Shown: positions 11,677 to 23,063, counted from the stretch's first letter. The stretch: DNA of 64,000 bases from Reticulitermes lucifugus (GCA_026260175.1 JAKCWW010000156.1:22892-86891), one strand, 5' to 3'. The notes: generated from the sequence alone by a model not told the origin. Translations and numbers: made by a program.

Positions 11677-11819
11677 GTAAGTAAACCTCAGCGCGATTAT
11701 CTCTTTATTTGTTCACGGCTGTAGGTCGTCAACAGAAGATTCGAGAGCCAGACAGTGACAGATAAGAACGCGTTTAGGAATCAGCATGACTGCTAAGTTT
11801 GTTGCGGACTTCCTCTGAT

Positions 11820-12045
11820 CAGTGGCGTAGCAAGGCTATTGGCACCCGCAGCAAGTAATCACAATGGCCGCCCCTAACAGAAATTCTGAACTTAAAAATT
11901 ACAACCAGTTATTGGATTTTCTATTATTTAGCTCAATAATTTAACGTTTGTTGAGGGCAGAAAATCATTTTTTATTTCAAATGGTCACTTTGCCTCCCCT
12001 TTTGCCGCACATTGGGCTCTGCCCCTTCCCCCAGCCACGCCCCTG
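11820..12045. mobile_element. hAT-type MITE (CAGTGGCGTAGC ends) with 8-bp target duplication
   Basis: Starts CAGTGGCGTAGCAAGG and ends with the complement of CAGGGGCGTGGCTGGG, giving ~16-bp imperfect terminal inverted repeats of the hAT type. Flanks CCTCTGAT (11812-11819) and CCTCTGAG (12046-12053) form an 8-bp duplication with one mismatch. At 226 bp it is non-autonomous. A relative stands at 33517-33752. Confidence 0.88.
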
Positions 12046-12402
12046 CCTCTGAGATAGATGTAGTGGCTTTCAAACTTATTGAAATGCCTACATTGAAAGC
12101 ATGGTGAAAGTTCAGTGTCCCAAAGGACTATACCTGGCCTTTTATAACATTACAAATACGACAGAAAGAACTCACAGATGCACGGTGCATTTTAACATCA
12201 TGGCCGCTTAGACATTACCGGTTTTACAATTAATATTAAGACCAGCAAATGTTGCTATTATCATCATCACTCCAGAATACTTCGCATTTTCAATTTTACT
12301 TCCCTGAAAGCATTTTATTGATAGAAGTTGCTGTTTTGAAGAACTTACAGGGAAGCACGATCTTTCCACCTCACAAATTCGCACGGACAGCAAGCTGGTA
12401 CA
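12046..12402. other. Unannotated intron sequence
   Basis: Nothing recognised. Confidence 0.5.
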
Positions 12403-12730
12403 GGTAAGGTAAAGGTAATATTGTTCCTTTGCTTAATGAAGCATCACCCCATGAACAGGGCTATGCGTCGGAGAGTGGAGGTATAGGTTTGAGCATTCTT
12501 ACCGTTGGGAGCTAGATGGAGGTGCGTCGTCAGATTTATACTCTGGTCGATTTCAACCAGGGAAAGAGCTCTAAGTGTCCCTTGAACAGGCAGGTTGGGT
12601 GGACCCCAGAGCCGGTCTGGACGCTTCGAAGGAAGGAAAAAATTTCTGCGTCTGTCCGGAATCAAACCCCGATTCCCCGGTCGCGCAGTCCGTAACCTGG
12701 TCTCTATGCTGACTGAAGCATCCCGGTTCG
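12403..12730 (-). repeat. SINE family B, diverged, near full length
   Basis: From the CTTTACC tail (12403-12420) through CCAGAGCCGGTCTGGACG and a B-box-like AATCGGGGTTTGATTCC to the head near 12730, all on the minus strand. Many substitutions and small insertions relative to 21086-21368 make it an older copy. Confidence 0.75.
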
Positions 12731-13136
12731 GGTTGGTAGGCTTGTACTTTTGGAAGTTCAAAGAGAGTGTAACATCCGGTGTTATGATGTTCACACCGAT
12801 TTACTTTTCATGAAATTTGGTCAGTTGTTACACGCCTATTTGGTACCGACTTACGTTAGTATGTTCTGTGGAAGGCAAGAAACACTTCGCAATAGAAGCC
12901 CTGACTGAAAGTGACGTGTCGCAGGTAGGCGTATAGGACAAATCACAGTTAAGCACGCTTCGTGAAACGGCTATGTTTGACCGACCGTACGAAATCCAAG
13001 GGGTTTAACTGCACATTCCACTGTACATACCGCCAATAATGGTTACCACAGCGATCTATCCGGTGCTAAGGCAACCCTAACGACGGCCATGAAGCTGTAC
13101 ACAATGCAAGTCACTGTGTAACACCACCACCTCTCT

Positions 13137-13360
13137 AATTGGCCAACTAAATAACTGTTTAACTAAGTACTGACTGACTACCCGTCTATCCGACTAATCA
13201 ACTAAATAAATAAATAACGAGTGACAATAACTTACTACTGACTGTCACTAAATAAACTGAGTGACTAATAAAGTGATTAATTTACTGAGTAGTGACTAAC
13301 TGGCAGGCTAAGTAACAACCAGCTGTTTAACTAAGCAACTCACTCAATCCTGGACACGGC
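13137..13360. repeat. Cryptic tetranucleotide tract (ACTA/ACTG/AATA)
   Basis: Many near-repeats such as TTAACTAAGTACTGACTGAC, AACTAAATAAATAAATAA and GAGTGACTAATAAAGTG, without a stable period. Probably an eroded simple repeat. Confidence 0.55.
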
Positions 13361-15784
13361 ATTTCTTCAGCAGCTGATAATCGACCAATATCCCTACTGT
13401 TACGAAACATAACAAGGTCTGCCGTCACTGAGCCGTACTTAAGCCAGGTCAATCCAGTGGTGAAATTCGTAATGCACGCCTATACGTTTCAGAATCGCAC
13501 TGTTGTTATGGTCTCGTATTTCAGGTCACTGTTATAGTTGAAAATTATCTGAAAACGGTTGTAGTATGAAGTAAGCTTGACCAAAACCCTTGAACCCGCC
13601 GTGTAAATATCACGGTACGCAGTCGCACAACAGACAGCAGGGCCTCACATAAAATTCAAACGAGTGCAGCTGCGGTGTTGAAAAAGATTATTGTTTGTTG
13701 AATTTTATAGTAAGATAAATTGCTGAAAACCTCAATCCAAGTACTTGGATTATGCTTAAAGAATTCAGCATGAAATATTGCCCGCTTTTGTTTCGCATTC
13801 ATTAACGTTTGATTTAAAATGGCGATCGATTACCCGTCGTCAAAATGCAAGCGACTTCCAGAGCAGAACCTTTTAGCACCAATTAACAGTTCAAGCCATC
13901 AAAAAACAAACAGAAAGCGGAACAATAGAATTTCATGCCCCTATAATATCGAATAATTACGCACATTTGTGCTTAATTCTTAAATTATTTAATTCCGTTG
14001 CATCAGACTCTAACATATGACAGGCCACTTAGGTGCGAAGAAAAAACCCTGAATGCTAATGTCGTTTTAAACGCGAAATCGTAGCGATATGATAGCGTGT
14101 GCTTTCAGCTGTAGGCAGTTAACACAATTTCTGCTGCCACACACAAAAACCTGGTTATACTGTAAGTCTGTCTTTCCTTGTAAAATAAGAATCACTTTAC
14201 CAAATGTGAGCAATGGTTGAAAGTTCTTGTGCGAATTTTTGAAGTCCTCAGAGCAGTGCTGTCAAAGATTCACATCTTCGGGGTTGTTACGTTACCAGTA
14301 GTCACGGCGTCACAAACCAGGCGACTTGAATCTTAAATTCTTCTGCGTACGAGACCATTTTTAATTAACTTAAAATCCCAAAAGGCTTAGGAATAGACTG
14401 GTCATAAATTTCTTTCACTGAAAAATTTGTCCAGTATTTTTGTCCGAGTTTAGCTGAAATTGGAACGGATTGACAACGTTTAGTTTAGACTGCCCAGTCT
14501 TACATTTAATGAAATCCGTTCAGCAGTGCTCGATCTATTTCATGCGTACAGACGGAGAGACAGATTGATAGAGCAATTTTAATAAACGCTCCTACGGAAT
14601 GAAAATGCGCCTAAAAGGTCTGAAAATGGAACAAATTTAGCAAGCATATGTTAATGCTGTGGGATGCTGTAACTGACTGGATGTGGCTTGTCTTTTGTCA
14701 AAACCGAACGCTTAAAAGTATCCTATTCGTTTGAGCGGCACCGTCTCTTCAGTGTACGCTTTTACAACGACGCACAAGTGACTTCCAAAGCCCTCTGCCA
14801 TCCCTGTGTCATTTCCATAAAGACACTCTTCTATAAGCTGTGCAGTTATTCCCACCTTCCCTAGAAAGCGAAATGAAACAAATTAGCGTGTGTATGCAGC
14901 ACCACGACATAAATATAAAGTCGAAACTTACTTATGAACATGGAGGTCTTTTTTTAGTAATTATTCACATTACTGGTACGGTCACGTTCAGCTCAAGGTA
15001 AGCTCACGGTCAGTTAATTAGGTAGATTATTCAAACCGAAAGCTCTTGCGGCGCTCGAGGGCAATTAATTTTGTTTAAAACATGTTTAGAAAATGAGGCA
15101 ATAAATATCTGGCGATGATCGCATTATTTTTGGGCCAGATATTCTTTAGAAGAATACCCGCGCTCATTTGAGCGTTCCGTGACGTGAGTGTGACGGCTGG
15201 AATAAAGAGATGCATTAAACATAACGAAAGAATATTTTCCCTGACCGTGAGCTGACTGTGAGCGTACCCATAGTGTCAATAAAGTTTCATTCTACAGACC
15301 TTTATACCCTGTACTGCAGATGTCAGAAATATTAAATATACAAGCATGATTTCCTCGATTACATTTCAATTAAACCTCGTACTTCGTTACGTCATGGCTA
15401 AAGTGCCGAATATTTTTTGTCGTCTTTGCGTTGTGTAGAAGACATTATGTGTGAAATCTTCGTCTGTCACTCAAAAGTATAAATGAGATCGAGGAGGACT
15501 GAGAATATATAAATGGGATAAATATTTGGACCTAACATAAGTGGAAGAACAGCAAAATGGAAAACATTCAGATATCGATGGCCTTTAAAATTTAGACTCG
15601 TCTCATGAGATCATTAGTATGAGTGAATGCAGAAAGTAAGGCGGGTAGTACAAGCAGCATACAAAGAATAAATGCACAATAATTGTGATTCAAAAATCTC
15701 CAGGTGCAAAGTCACGCAAAGAATCTGGTTGAATATTGAAAAGTAATATTACAAGCTTGTCTTGGCAACATGTACAGTATTACA
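13361..15784. other. Mostly unannotated intron sequence
   Basis: No gene seen. Around 14510-14620 a minus-strand piece containing AGACGGAGAGACAG and ending GCGCCTAAAA (+ strand words) resembles the start of the R repeat at 38937, too worn to bound. Confidence 0.4.
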
Positions 15785-15870
15785 ACGTTGTGAACTGGAA
15801 TGAAGTGGCTCGAGATAGTACAGGAATACCGGCTTTTGTGAACACGTTAATGAACCTTAAAGTTTCATAA
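15785..15870 (+). mobile_element. Short decayed LINE 3' ORF end
   Basis: Translates without a stop as NWNEVARDSTGIPAFVN and then TLMNLKVS, aligning with the LINE C-terminus DWIxLAQDRxQWRALVN, TVMNLRVP seen better at 16331. Only the tail remains. Upstream sequence to 15480 may belong to the same copy but is too worn to read. Confidence 0.5.
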
Positions 15871-16330
15871 CAATACCAACAATAATGCGCAGTATGGACA
15901 GGGTAAAGTTAATGATGTTAAGATACACGAGTACATTTTGTGATTCTTTTAAACATAAGCCACTGAACACGTGTTTATATTCCTTTTCAGAACGCGTCTC
16001 GGTTTTTTTTTTTTGTATAAAGCAAAGCCGTCAGCAGATGTCTAACCCAGGCCATGGTAATGAACTAAAAGGAATTCTAAATGTTACTTCGTACTCCAAA
16101 ACCAGTTGTGTTACTTTAGCAAGTGCTTTGTGTTTAACATGGGATTAAAGTGGCTTTGTCAGGATGTGCAGTGAATACGCATGCCACAGAGACCTCATAT
16201 CAGTCCTGTCAGAATCTCCAGAGCCATGAAATGTCAAAACAAATCTCAGTGTTGGTGTAGTTATTTGTTGGCCTCCAAAACATTAGAAACTGCACGTTTA
16301 AGACAAGTGTTATAATTTCTCCATAACTTA
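15871..16330. other. Unannotated intron sequence
   Basis: Nothing recognised. Confidence 0.5.
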
Positions 16331-16800
16331 TTTCCAACTAACTAACTAACTAACTAACTCCATGCAGCAGAGTCCTTCTTGAGAAGCTAACAGGTCTTCA
16401 GCTAGTCAAGAAATTCCCCGCGTTTTATGGAATCCGAAGGTTCATTACCGCACTCACAAGCCCGCCATCTGTCCCTATCCTGAGCCATATCAATCCAGTC
16501 CATACCCCCCCATCCCACTTCTTGAAAATCCATTTTAATATTATCCTCCCATCTACGTCTCGGTCTTCCAAGTGGTCTCCTTCACTCAGGTCTCCCCACC
16601 AAAACTCTGTATGCACCTCTCCCCTCACCCATACGTGCTACATGCCCNNNNNNNNNNNNNNNNNNNNNNNNNNNNNNNNNNNNNNNNNNNNNNNNNNNNN
16701 NNNNNNNNNNNNNNNNNNNNNNNNNCTATTCTCGAACACCCTCAGCCTATGTTCCTCCCTCAGTGTGACAGACCAAGTCTCACATCCACACAAAACAACA
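16331..16800 (-). mobile_element. LINE 3' end, 5'-truncated, with (AGTT)n tail
   Basis: The minus strand reads [34 protein letters not shown], then [20 protein letters not shown] and a stop near 16425, the C-terminus of an insect non-LTR reverse transcriptase. A ~90-base 3' UTR (TTGACTAGCTGAAGACC, GTTAGCTTCTCAAG) follows, then a (AGTT)n tail at 16335-16360. The copy is interrupted by the assembly gap at 16648-16725. Sequence on the far side (TGTGAGACTTGGTCTGTC on the minus strand) also reads like LINE coding DNA. Related 3' ends are at 22340, 26400 and 32810. Confidence 0.8.
16648..16725. other. Assembly gap (78 N)
   Basis: Run of N inside the LINE copy. Open frames drawn through it have no meaning. 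Confidence 0.99.
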
Positions 16801-17417
16801 TAAATATTTACTTATTTCCAACAATAAATATTTTTTATCTAAGACAAAATTGTGATTGGCTGCGGGGAGCAATTTCCTAGCTCGTTTTACTGTTGTTACG
16901 TCACCCCACTAAGCACCAGACAAGTACATTAGAATGTTGCCATTCTTGTTACGGCTCTGAATATAACAGTTGCATTTTTGCCACCGGAATTAGAAATTTT
17001 TTTATTTAATGCTAAAAAGCAACATTTAACTACACTACATTTCACAAATATGTGAAGTATGGGGATCCAGTTTTTGCCTTGACAGGCCGTTGACAGCAAG
17101 GCCAATAAATGGTACAAGATCGCTAAGAATTCTTCTGAAATTATGTAGTTCCGGATCTGGTACAGTTAACATCTCAGAAAATTCAATTGTTATTTACTTG
17201 ACTTTTTATTTGTGATGCCTTGTCAATCGTCATGCATAATGTATAGTATAGCATGGGGCCAGATGTTGTGGCGAGGAGCGAACACATAGCATTTTGATAT
17301 GTTGAGTGGGGAAATTAGAAATACACAGTCAATTGCTACCAATCGTTTGAAGTCGAATTACTCTTCCAGGCATTATTTTATGTGAGCAGTTAAATATTCA
17401 TAGCAATTACGTGTCTG
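16801..17417. other. Unannotated intron sequence
   Basis: Nothing recognised. Confidence 0.5.
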
Positions 17418-17683
17418 CCGATCCCAGTGGCCGCGCGGTCTAAGGCGAGGGTCTGCGGTCGTTCGCTTGCTGGTATTGTGGGTTCGAATCCCGCAGGGGG
17501 TTTGGATGTCTGTCTCTCCTGTGTGTTGTGTGTTGTCAGGTACAGGTCTCTGCGTCGGGCTGATCACTCGTTCAGAGGAGTCCTACCGAGTTTGATGTGT
17601 CTAATTGAGTGTGATCGTGAAGTCTCGATAATGAGGAGGCCCTGATTCACTTGGGGCTGTTGCGCCATTGGAAAAGAAAAAGT
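17418..17683 (+). repeat. SINE family A, full length
   Basis: Begins CCGATCCCAGTGGCC. A box GCGGTCTAAGGCG, B box GGGTTCGAATCCC at about 17479-17491, then the family-A body with TGTGTTGTCAGGTACAGG and CTGCGTCGGGCTGATCAC, ending GGGGCTGTTGCGCCATTGG and an A-rich tail. One of the best-preserved copies here. Confidence 0.93.
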
Positions 17684-17921
17684 ATGTCTAAACTAACACT
17701 TAGAATATAGGACGAGAACTAAAACGAAAGTTTTACAGAAAGTATGCTTTTGTACTGTGTGCACACAGTGCAACTGATGTCCTTACGCCTATATTACATT
17801 AGCTGGACACCCTCTGAAGACGGAATTTAACCTGAATTTTATATTGTTTGAAGAATTAGTTCGCACCGCACAGTAAATATACAGCACGCCGATTATAAAA
17901 ACACATCAGTTAATTCTGCAG

Positions 17922-18041
17922 AATGATCTTAAGGAAAAGAGAAGATACAGGAAATTGGAAGAGGAAGCACTAGATCGCACCCTGTGGAAAACTCGCTTTG
18001 GAAGAGGCTACGGACCTGTCGTAAGACAGCCTACAGAATGA
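17922..18041 (+). mobile_element. Possible LINE ORF C-terminal remnant
   Basis: An open stretch of 39 codons ending in TGA reads EKRRYRKLEEEALDRTLWK and TRFGRGYGPVVRQPTE. From memory this resembles the last residues of a LINE reverse-transcriptase ORF found in cockroach and termite genomes. I see no other part of the element around it, and the assignment is tentative. Confidence 0.35.
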
Positions 18042-21000
18042 ATTAGTTCTACAGACAGCAGAAACTGCTTTTTCCTCTGGAATCCCTACAAACACATAAC
18101 TGCTGTCTGTTGGCATAATGTAGATTATTTTTGCGTTAAGTGTGGTCGTACATATAGTAACTACTGGGCTTTAAAAGGTTAATTACCACAACAATGTCAC
18201 TTTAGGGGAAAGATTGTGAGGTTTTGTCATCATGAGGGCTAACTTTCCAAACGTGCAGGCAATGCACGTACTGGCAAAATCCTGGTGCTACCAGTTAGAT
18301 CCATAGGTATGTACATGATACTCAACTAACAGATTTGATCTGATTTGATATAAATATAATGTATACTACCCGATATAAAAACTGATCCATTTTAATATTA
18401 TTCTTGCATTTGCACAACACTCGAACTAAAAATCTTCCAACAGATTTATACCATGTGTAAATATTTTTGTTTCCTCCATCCAAGCCACGTGCCTAATCGC
18501 TCTGAAGAGAACCCAAGCTCTTTTTCCAGACGGTACAAAGGGGGATCTAAGACATTCTTTTGTAGCTCTAACCCACGCAACACAACGTCTCTTTCCGCGT
18601 CCCCCCGACAACCGGCAAGTGCGCGTAAGAAGATAAAAGGGCCCACAGTCACAATCGCTCAGCATTCTTTGGTCCATCTGTAATATCCTTGATCCGCTAC
18701 CGTAACAATACTAGATGGATTCCTCATTATGTAATATTGTATATTATCGACCTCAAAACAATTCAAAATAGGGCACCAGGAACACAATTGTTAGTTCCAA
18801 ATTTCGTCTGAAGTCTGTATTCAGACACGCAACACAACACCAGCAAGAAACTTCAGATTGTTGAGTTATATTTTCTAATCTCACTGGTGCGCTGACACAG
18901 AGCTTAAGCCATTCGCTCTTATGCGTAATATTGTCTTCGCAGTTTCATAGTGCATCTGATAACTTGGGCATATCTCTCTCTCACGACATAATACTTCCGC
19001 CATCTAATTGGCTGAAGTTTCAACACTCTCAGCTTATCTGAATGACTTCAGTAAATTAGAAATCCAGTAAACCACAGTTACACCCGCCTATGTGAGGACA
19101 ACAACCAATCACGTACTTCCTTCTTCCTGTTCGCTGCCAGGGTGAAGCCATTTCTTTAAATTAGAAGGCATGTGCAAGTGTAGGAATTAATGAAGGAACT
19201 TCGAGGAAAAGTTATTTATGACTAAAAATATATTTTTGAGATAAGCGGATGAAAATATCTATCGGGTTGTCGGATTATCTCCCACGCAGCGAAGGTGTCA
19301 GCTGACTACTCTTGTGTCAGAGTGACGGGTTGTAAGAGTTAATATGACTCAGACACAAGACTGCCATACAGGGGAGACTGTGTATAAAATATAAATGTCT
19401 CCCTTTGCAGTGTCTGTCGGTGTATTCGTCGAAATGAATAAATTTACAGTGTTCCTACAGCCGTTACATTCACCATGCAGTTTCTTATAGCCAGCGGTAC
19501 GTTTATGACACCAGCTGCATCTTCCCTGTTGCTGATTTACTTAACCTGTCTTCTACAGGAAGTACTTTTTACCGCCGCATTGCTCGCCATACAGCCGACG
19601 ACAGCTCTGCTGCAGAGCCACAGATGACACCGCCCGCTCTGCAACGTTCAGTCCGGAAATAAAAAATGCTCTATCTGCGTCTTCATCCTGCTTCTAATGT
19701 GTGTTGTTATCACTGATTTATAGCTACCCGCTGTGCAGGTCGTGTCTCTAATTACCATAACGTTAATTTTGCATTGTCACATTAGTTTGTGATGACGTCA
19801 TCCATGCCTTGGTGGTGTCTATCGTCGATATTTTGAAAAATCTTATTTCTATAAGAATTATGCTCCCTTGGATAGAGGATCAGACCTTCACAAGACCTCC
19901 ACCATCTGTTCACTTCTTTCATCTTAGTGCTACAACCTGATTCGAGCCTTGGTCTCCTCTGTTGTGTTGGTTTTCTAAACCTTTATGTAAACGAACAATA
20001 CAGTCATTGGATCGGGGATCAGATCAGATAAAGGAGATACGCAGAAAAACGTAACAATATCTTTTATGCAGCGAGAGGAATTCAAACACGAGATCGCAGT
20101 GCTGTCTTAATACTCGTATTTTGCCCTTATTCTCTCCGAATTTCGTCATTGTAACTCTCTTATAGATTTAATTTTTTATGTTTATTTTCATTTCACGGAC
20201 CAAGACCCTTCATGTTGCTTTAACCTCCTTCTTCTGTTTTCTTATTGTGTGTTATTCCTTCTCTGTTTCTATAACTCAGTAGCCTGATATAAGACATCTC
20301 CTGTCCGTGTCTCTCATTCACTCTCCAATCTTTTTTCATATTTTCATTCTCATTTTTAATTCATTTCTTGTACAGCGAACAATCTTGACAGTGGTTACAA
20401 ATTCCCTACTGAATCTCAACCTGCCACACCCACATGTACCGCGTCTATGTAATTCATGGAATCACATTCTGAACTTTATTAACTGAAGTGTGGGGAAAAC
20501 GTCCCCCATTTTCTTTACAGCTCTACCTTTACTTAACCTGCCTTTGTGTATATTCGTATTTATAACTTATTTCACAACTGTGCCATGGACGCCATCAGGC
20601 CTACGGCCTCACAATCAGCTGATCCCGTCTTATTTATATGACACAGCTTCCACCGTCTCTGTAACTTAAATTTATAGGCCTATACGTTGCTGGTGAACAT
20701 AGGTTCGAGGCACCGTATGGCCTATGTTTTTTGAAGCAGGCTTTTTACACTTTTCTTCTCTTTTGTGGGCAAATTTATAACTTCAAGAATCCTGTATAAA
20801 CAAATTAAAATTTACACTGTTACCTAGCTATGAAACACCGGTTTGTAATCTTCCACAATAACCACGACAACGGTGGCTTCAGATATTATCACAGGACCTT
20901 CATGCTTTATAGAGATTGATGATCGTGTTTAGGCGTGGTAATTAGTTGGCTGTAAATATGTTTAACGTCAGAGGCTACGACTTCACGATAGAAAAATCCA

Positions 21001-21071
21001 TAGCCATGAAATCGAGAAGGCCTTTGCAGCTAAAATCCTCTTAGGTCTTTCACCGCGTCATCGTTGAGCAC
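18042..21071. other. Unannotated intron sequence
   Basis: No gene or clear repeat. The stretch 18450-18680 is open in three frames and somewhat GC-rich but has no recognisable domain. Near 19383-19440 a TATAAAATA and an AATAAA lie 50 bases apart; see the rejected items. Confidence 0.45.
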
Positions 21072-21085
21072 AATGCTCAACAATG

Positions 21086-21368
21086 AAAGGTAAAGGTCAC
21101 CCTATAAAATGCCATGAAGGCACAGAGGGAGAGTACAGGTATAGCTCTACTCTTTCTTTAACCTCGGCGCTATATGGGGTGGGTGGTTAACGCCACACTC
21201 CGGCCGCTTTACCCCCGGGAATAACCCGGTACCCATTGTACAGGGGGCTGGGTGGGCCACAGGGCCGGTCTGGACGGGAGCGGAAAATCTCGCCGCCACC
21301 GGTATTCCATTCCCGGACCGTCCAGCCCGTAGCGAGTCGCCATACCGATTACGCCATCCCGGCCCACA
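21086..21368 (-). repeat. SINE family B, full length, with 14-bp target duplication
   Basis: The best reference copy of family B. On the minus strand: head GCCGGGATGGCGTAATCGG, body with CCAGACCGGCCCTGTGG and CCCGGGGGTAAAGCGG, end GCCTTCATGGCATTTTATAG, tail CTTTACCTTTC. The perfect repeat AATGCTCAACAATG stands at 21072-21085 and 21369-21382. Little divergence suggests a fairly recent insertion. Confidence 0.95.
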
Positions 21369-21414
21369 AATGCTCAACAATGCTCAACAATTTCACATTA
21401 TATCCACCGTGCAT

Positions 21415-21610
21415 TTTGATAATAATTCAAAACTTTAAAAAACCAACAAATGCACTATATTATCAAGTATTTTTCAAAATCCCCTATATATGTTTCGGTT
21501 CCAGTTGAACCATCTTCAGGAGGCCAAGGTTACCGAAACATATGTAGTGGATATTGAACAATACTTGATAATATAGTGCATTTGTTGGTTTTATAAAATT
21601 ATGAATAATG
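21415..21610. repeat. Inverted-repeat element with CCAACAAATGC ends (copy 2)
   Basis: Left arm CCAACAAATGCACTATAT then TATCAAGTATT; the right arm (about 21565-21597) is its near-perfect complement, and the A/T flanks also mirror each other. Between them, on the minus strand, is a CTGAAGA (21513-21519), a perfect 5-bp stem (21507-21511 with 21497-21501) and GAAAC (21492-21496). A second GAAAC block lies at 21534-21538 on the plus strand. The termini match the larger element at 3190-3545. Confidence 0.82.
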
Positions 21611-22046
21611 CTCAACAATATTCAGTTGAATGCTCAAGATAATTTAACTACAGTCATCTACTTTCTCGTGATCATTATTACAGGCTGAAGGATTCTAACA
21701 GAGAGAATTACACAACGCCGAATACGGATTCCGACAATGTGGGTGCCCTGGGCCCGGTACCTGCCAAAAGACTTCAAGGGGCGCCCAGCGAATTAGGAAA
21801 TTACTGAGTCTAGTTCTAAACCTAAACAAGAAGGCACTAGCGATATATAACAAAAATTAAGTATTAACCATACAGTTCCATGCATATTGTAGCTTATTTT
21901 AACTATGATTTCAGTGATGAAAGGTACATTCATAACTTCCACTATCTTTATATTCCTTTTGCTATTTCGCGAGCAAGTGTTAACCCAGGATTTTTAAATT
22001 TTTTTATTGGCGTATTAATACTGGAAGTTTGTTGAAAATTATTCTA

Positions 22047-22049
<3 letters not shown>
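21611..22049. other. Unannotated intron sequence
   Basis: Nothing recognised apart from short local copies of ATGCTCAACAAT at the start, probably slippage next to the SINE target duplication. Confidence 0.5.

Positions 22050-22094
<45 letters not shown>
22050..22094. repeat. Microsatellite (AAT)n
   Basis: About 15 uninterrupted AAT units. Confidence 0.98.
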
Positions 22095-22339
22095 TTGGAA
22101 CGAAACTAATGAACTTAAAATGATAACAAAAATCTACGTCACTATCCGGGAATGACGTACCTTAAAGTTCTTCTGGACAAAAGGCTATCTTCCCGAAATT
22201 ATTAACTGCGGTTTTGCAGGAGTGTCTCTCATTGTACTGCATATTAATGTAGTGCAGGTACCATATTTTGTTGGCAGAGATAATCAACAATAAAGAAAAT
22301 TCATTATATATCTATACCTCTGAGAGAAGTACTCAAAAG

Positions 22340-22490
22340 TAACCTAACTAACTAACTCCACGAAGCACAGTCCTTCCTGAGAAACTAACAAGTTCGCAGC
22401 AAGTCAAGAAAATCCTTGCGTTTTATGGAACCATAAGGTTCATTTCCCCATTGAAAAGCGTCCTCCAGCTGTCCCTGTCCTGAGCCAGTA
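22340..22490 (-). mobile_element. LINE 3' end fragment (same family as 16331)
   Basis: The + strand carries CTAACTAACTAACTCC, CAGTCCTTCCTGAG and TTGCGTTTTATGGAACC, the complement of the LINE 3' UTR and ORF end at 16335-16480. Only ~150 bp of 3' sequence is present, a typical short truncated insertion. Confidence 0.75.
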
Positions 22491-22497
22491 ACCAATG

Positions 22498-22548
22498 TTT
22501 TATATATATATGTACACATACACACACACAAATTCACCGGACATGCTT

Positions 22549-22583
<35 letters not shown>

Positions 22584-22632
22584 GATGTCCGGTAAATTTT
22601 TGTACAGAATATATATATATATATATTCTGCA
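22498..22632. repeat. Compound microsatellite (TA, CA, GA) with inverted arms
   Basis: TA, CA, TA, GA and TA runs in series. CACCGGACATGC (about 22536) and GATGTCCGGT (about 22583) face each other, and AGAATATATATATATATA with its complement forms a palindrome at 22606-22630. Frames through it are artefacts. Confidence 0.9.
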
Positions 22633-22633
22633 C

Positions 22634-22855
22634 AGATGCGAGTGACTAGGCTGGACGATCCGGGCATTCATTCCTGGCAGAGAGGGAAATTTTTCTCTTC
22701 TCTAAAATGTTCAGACCCGTTCATGGACCCCCCAACCTTCTATTCAATTGGTACTGGGGGTTCTTTCCCCGGGGGTAAAGCGGCCAGGGAGTGAATCTCA
22801 CCTATACTCCCGTACTTGCCTTAGTGGCGTGCATCCAGACAACTTTATTAATTGA
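22634..22855 (+). repeat. SINE family B, head partly lost
   Basis: From GTGACTAGGCTGGACG and the B-box remnant GGGCATTCATTCCTGG through CCCCGGGGGTAAAGCGGCC to GCCTTAGTGGCGTGCATCC. The head is truncated or destroyed by the adjoining TA repeat. Confidence 0.8.
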
Positions 22856-22988
22856 TGCAATTTTATTATTATTGTGTAAGAAAACGTTATTTTATATAAG
22901 ATGAGAAGTCGTTAGTAATCTATTTTAATGATAGTTTTTCATCTTGTATGTATTGAGTTGCCACTTCAGTACATTATTGATAGTTTAT

Positions 22989-23063
22989 GAATCTAGTAGA
23001 ACCAATCCTAAACTTATCTGTAGTTTAAGAAAAGATAAGTTTAGGATTGGTTCTACTAGATTC
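22989..23063. other. Perfect 31-bp inverted repeat (hairpin), 13-nt loop
   Basis: GAATCTAGTAGAACCAATCC and the next 11 bases to 23019 are repeated exactly in reverse complement at 23033-23063, with only 13 bases between. No mismatch in 31 pairs means it is recent or kept. It is not part of any repeat family I can identify here. Confidence 0.9.

Noticed and set aside
16522-16880. Plus-strand frames of 93 and 102 codons
   Set aside because: They cross the 78-N gap and lie antisense to a LINE tail.
18426-18683. Overlapping open frames on both strands, mildly GC-rich
   Set aside because: Openness in three frames reflects composition; no recognisable protein.
19267-19460. TATAAAATA (about 19383) and AATAAA about 50 bp later, ending in ACA: looks like a solo LTR or a promoter
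   Set aside because: No flanking duplication, no second copy in the window and no adjacent gene; both motifs are common by chance in AT-rich DNA.
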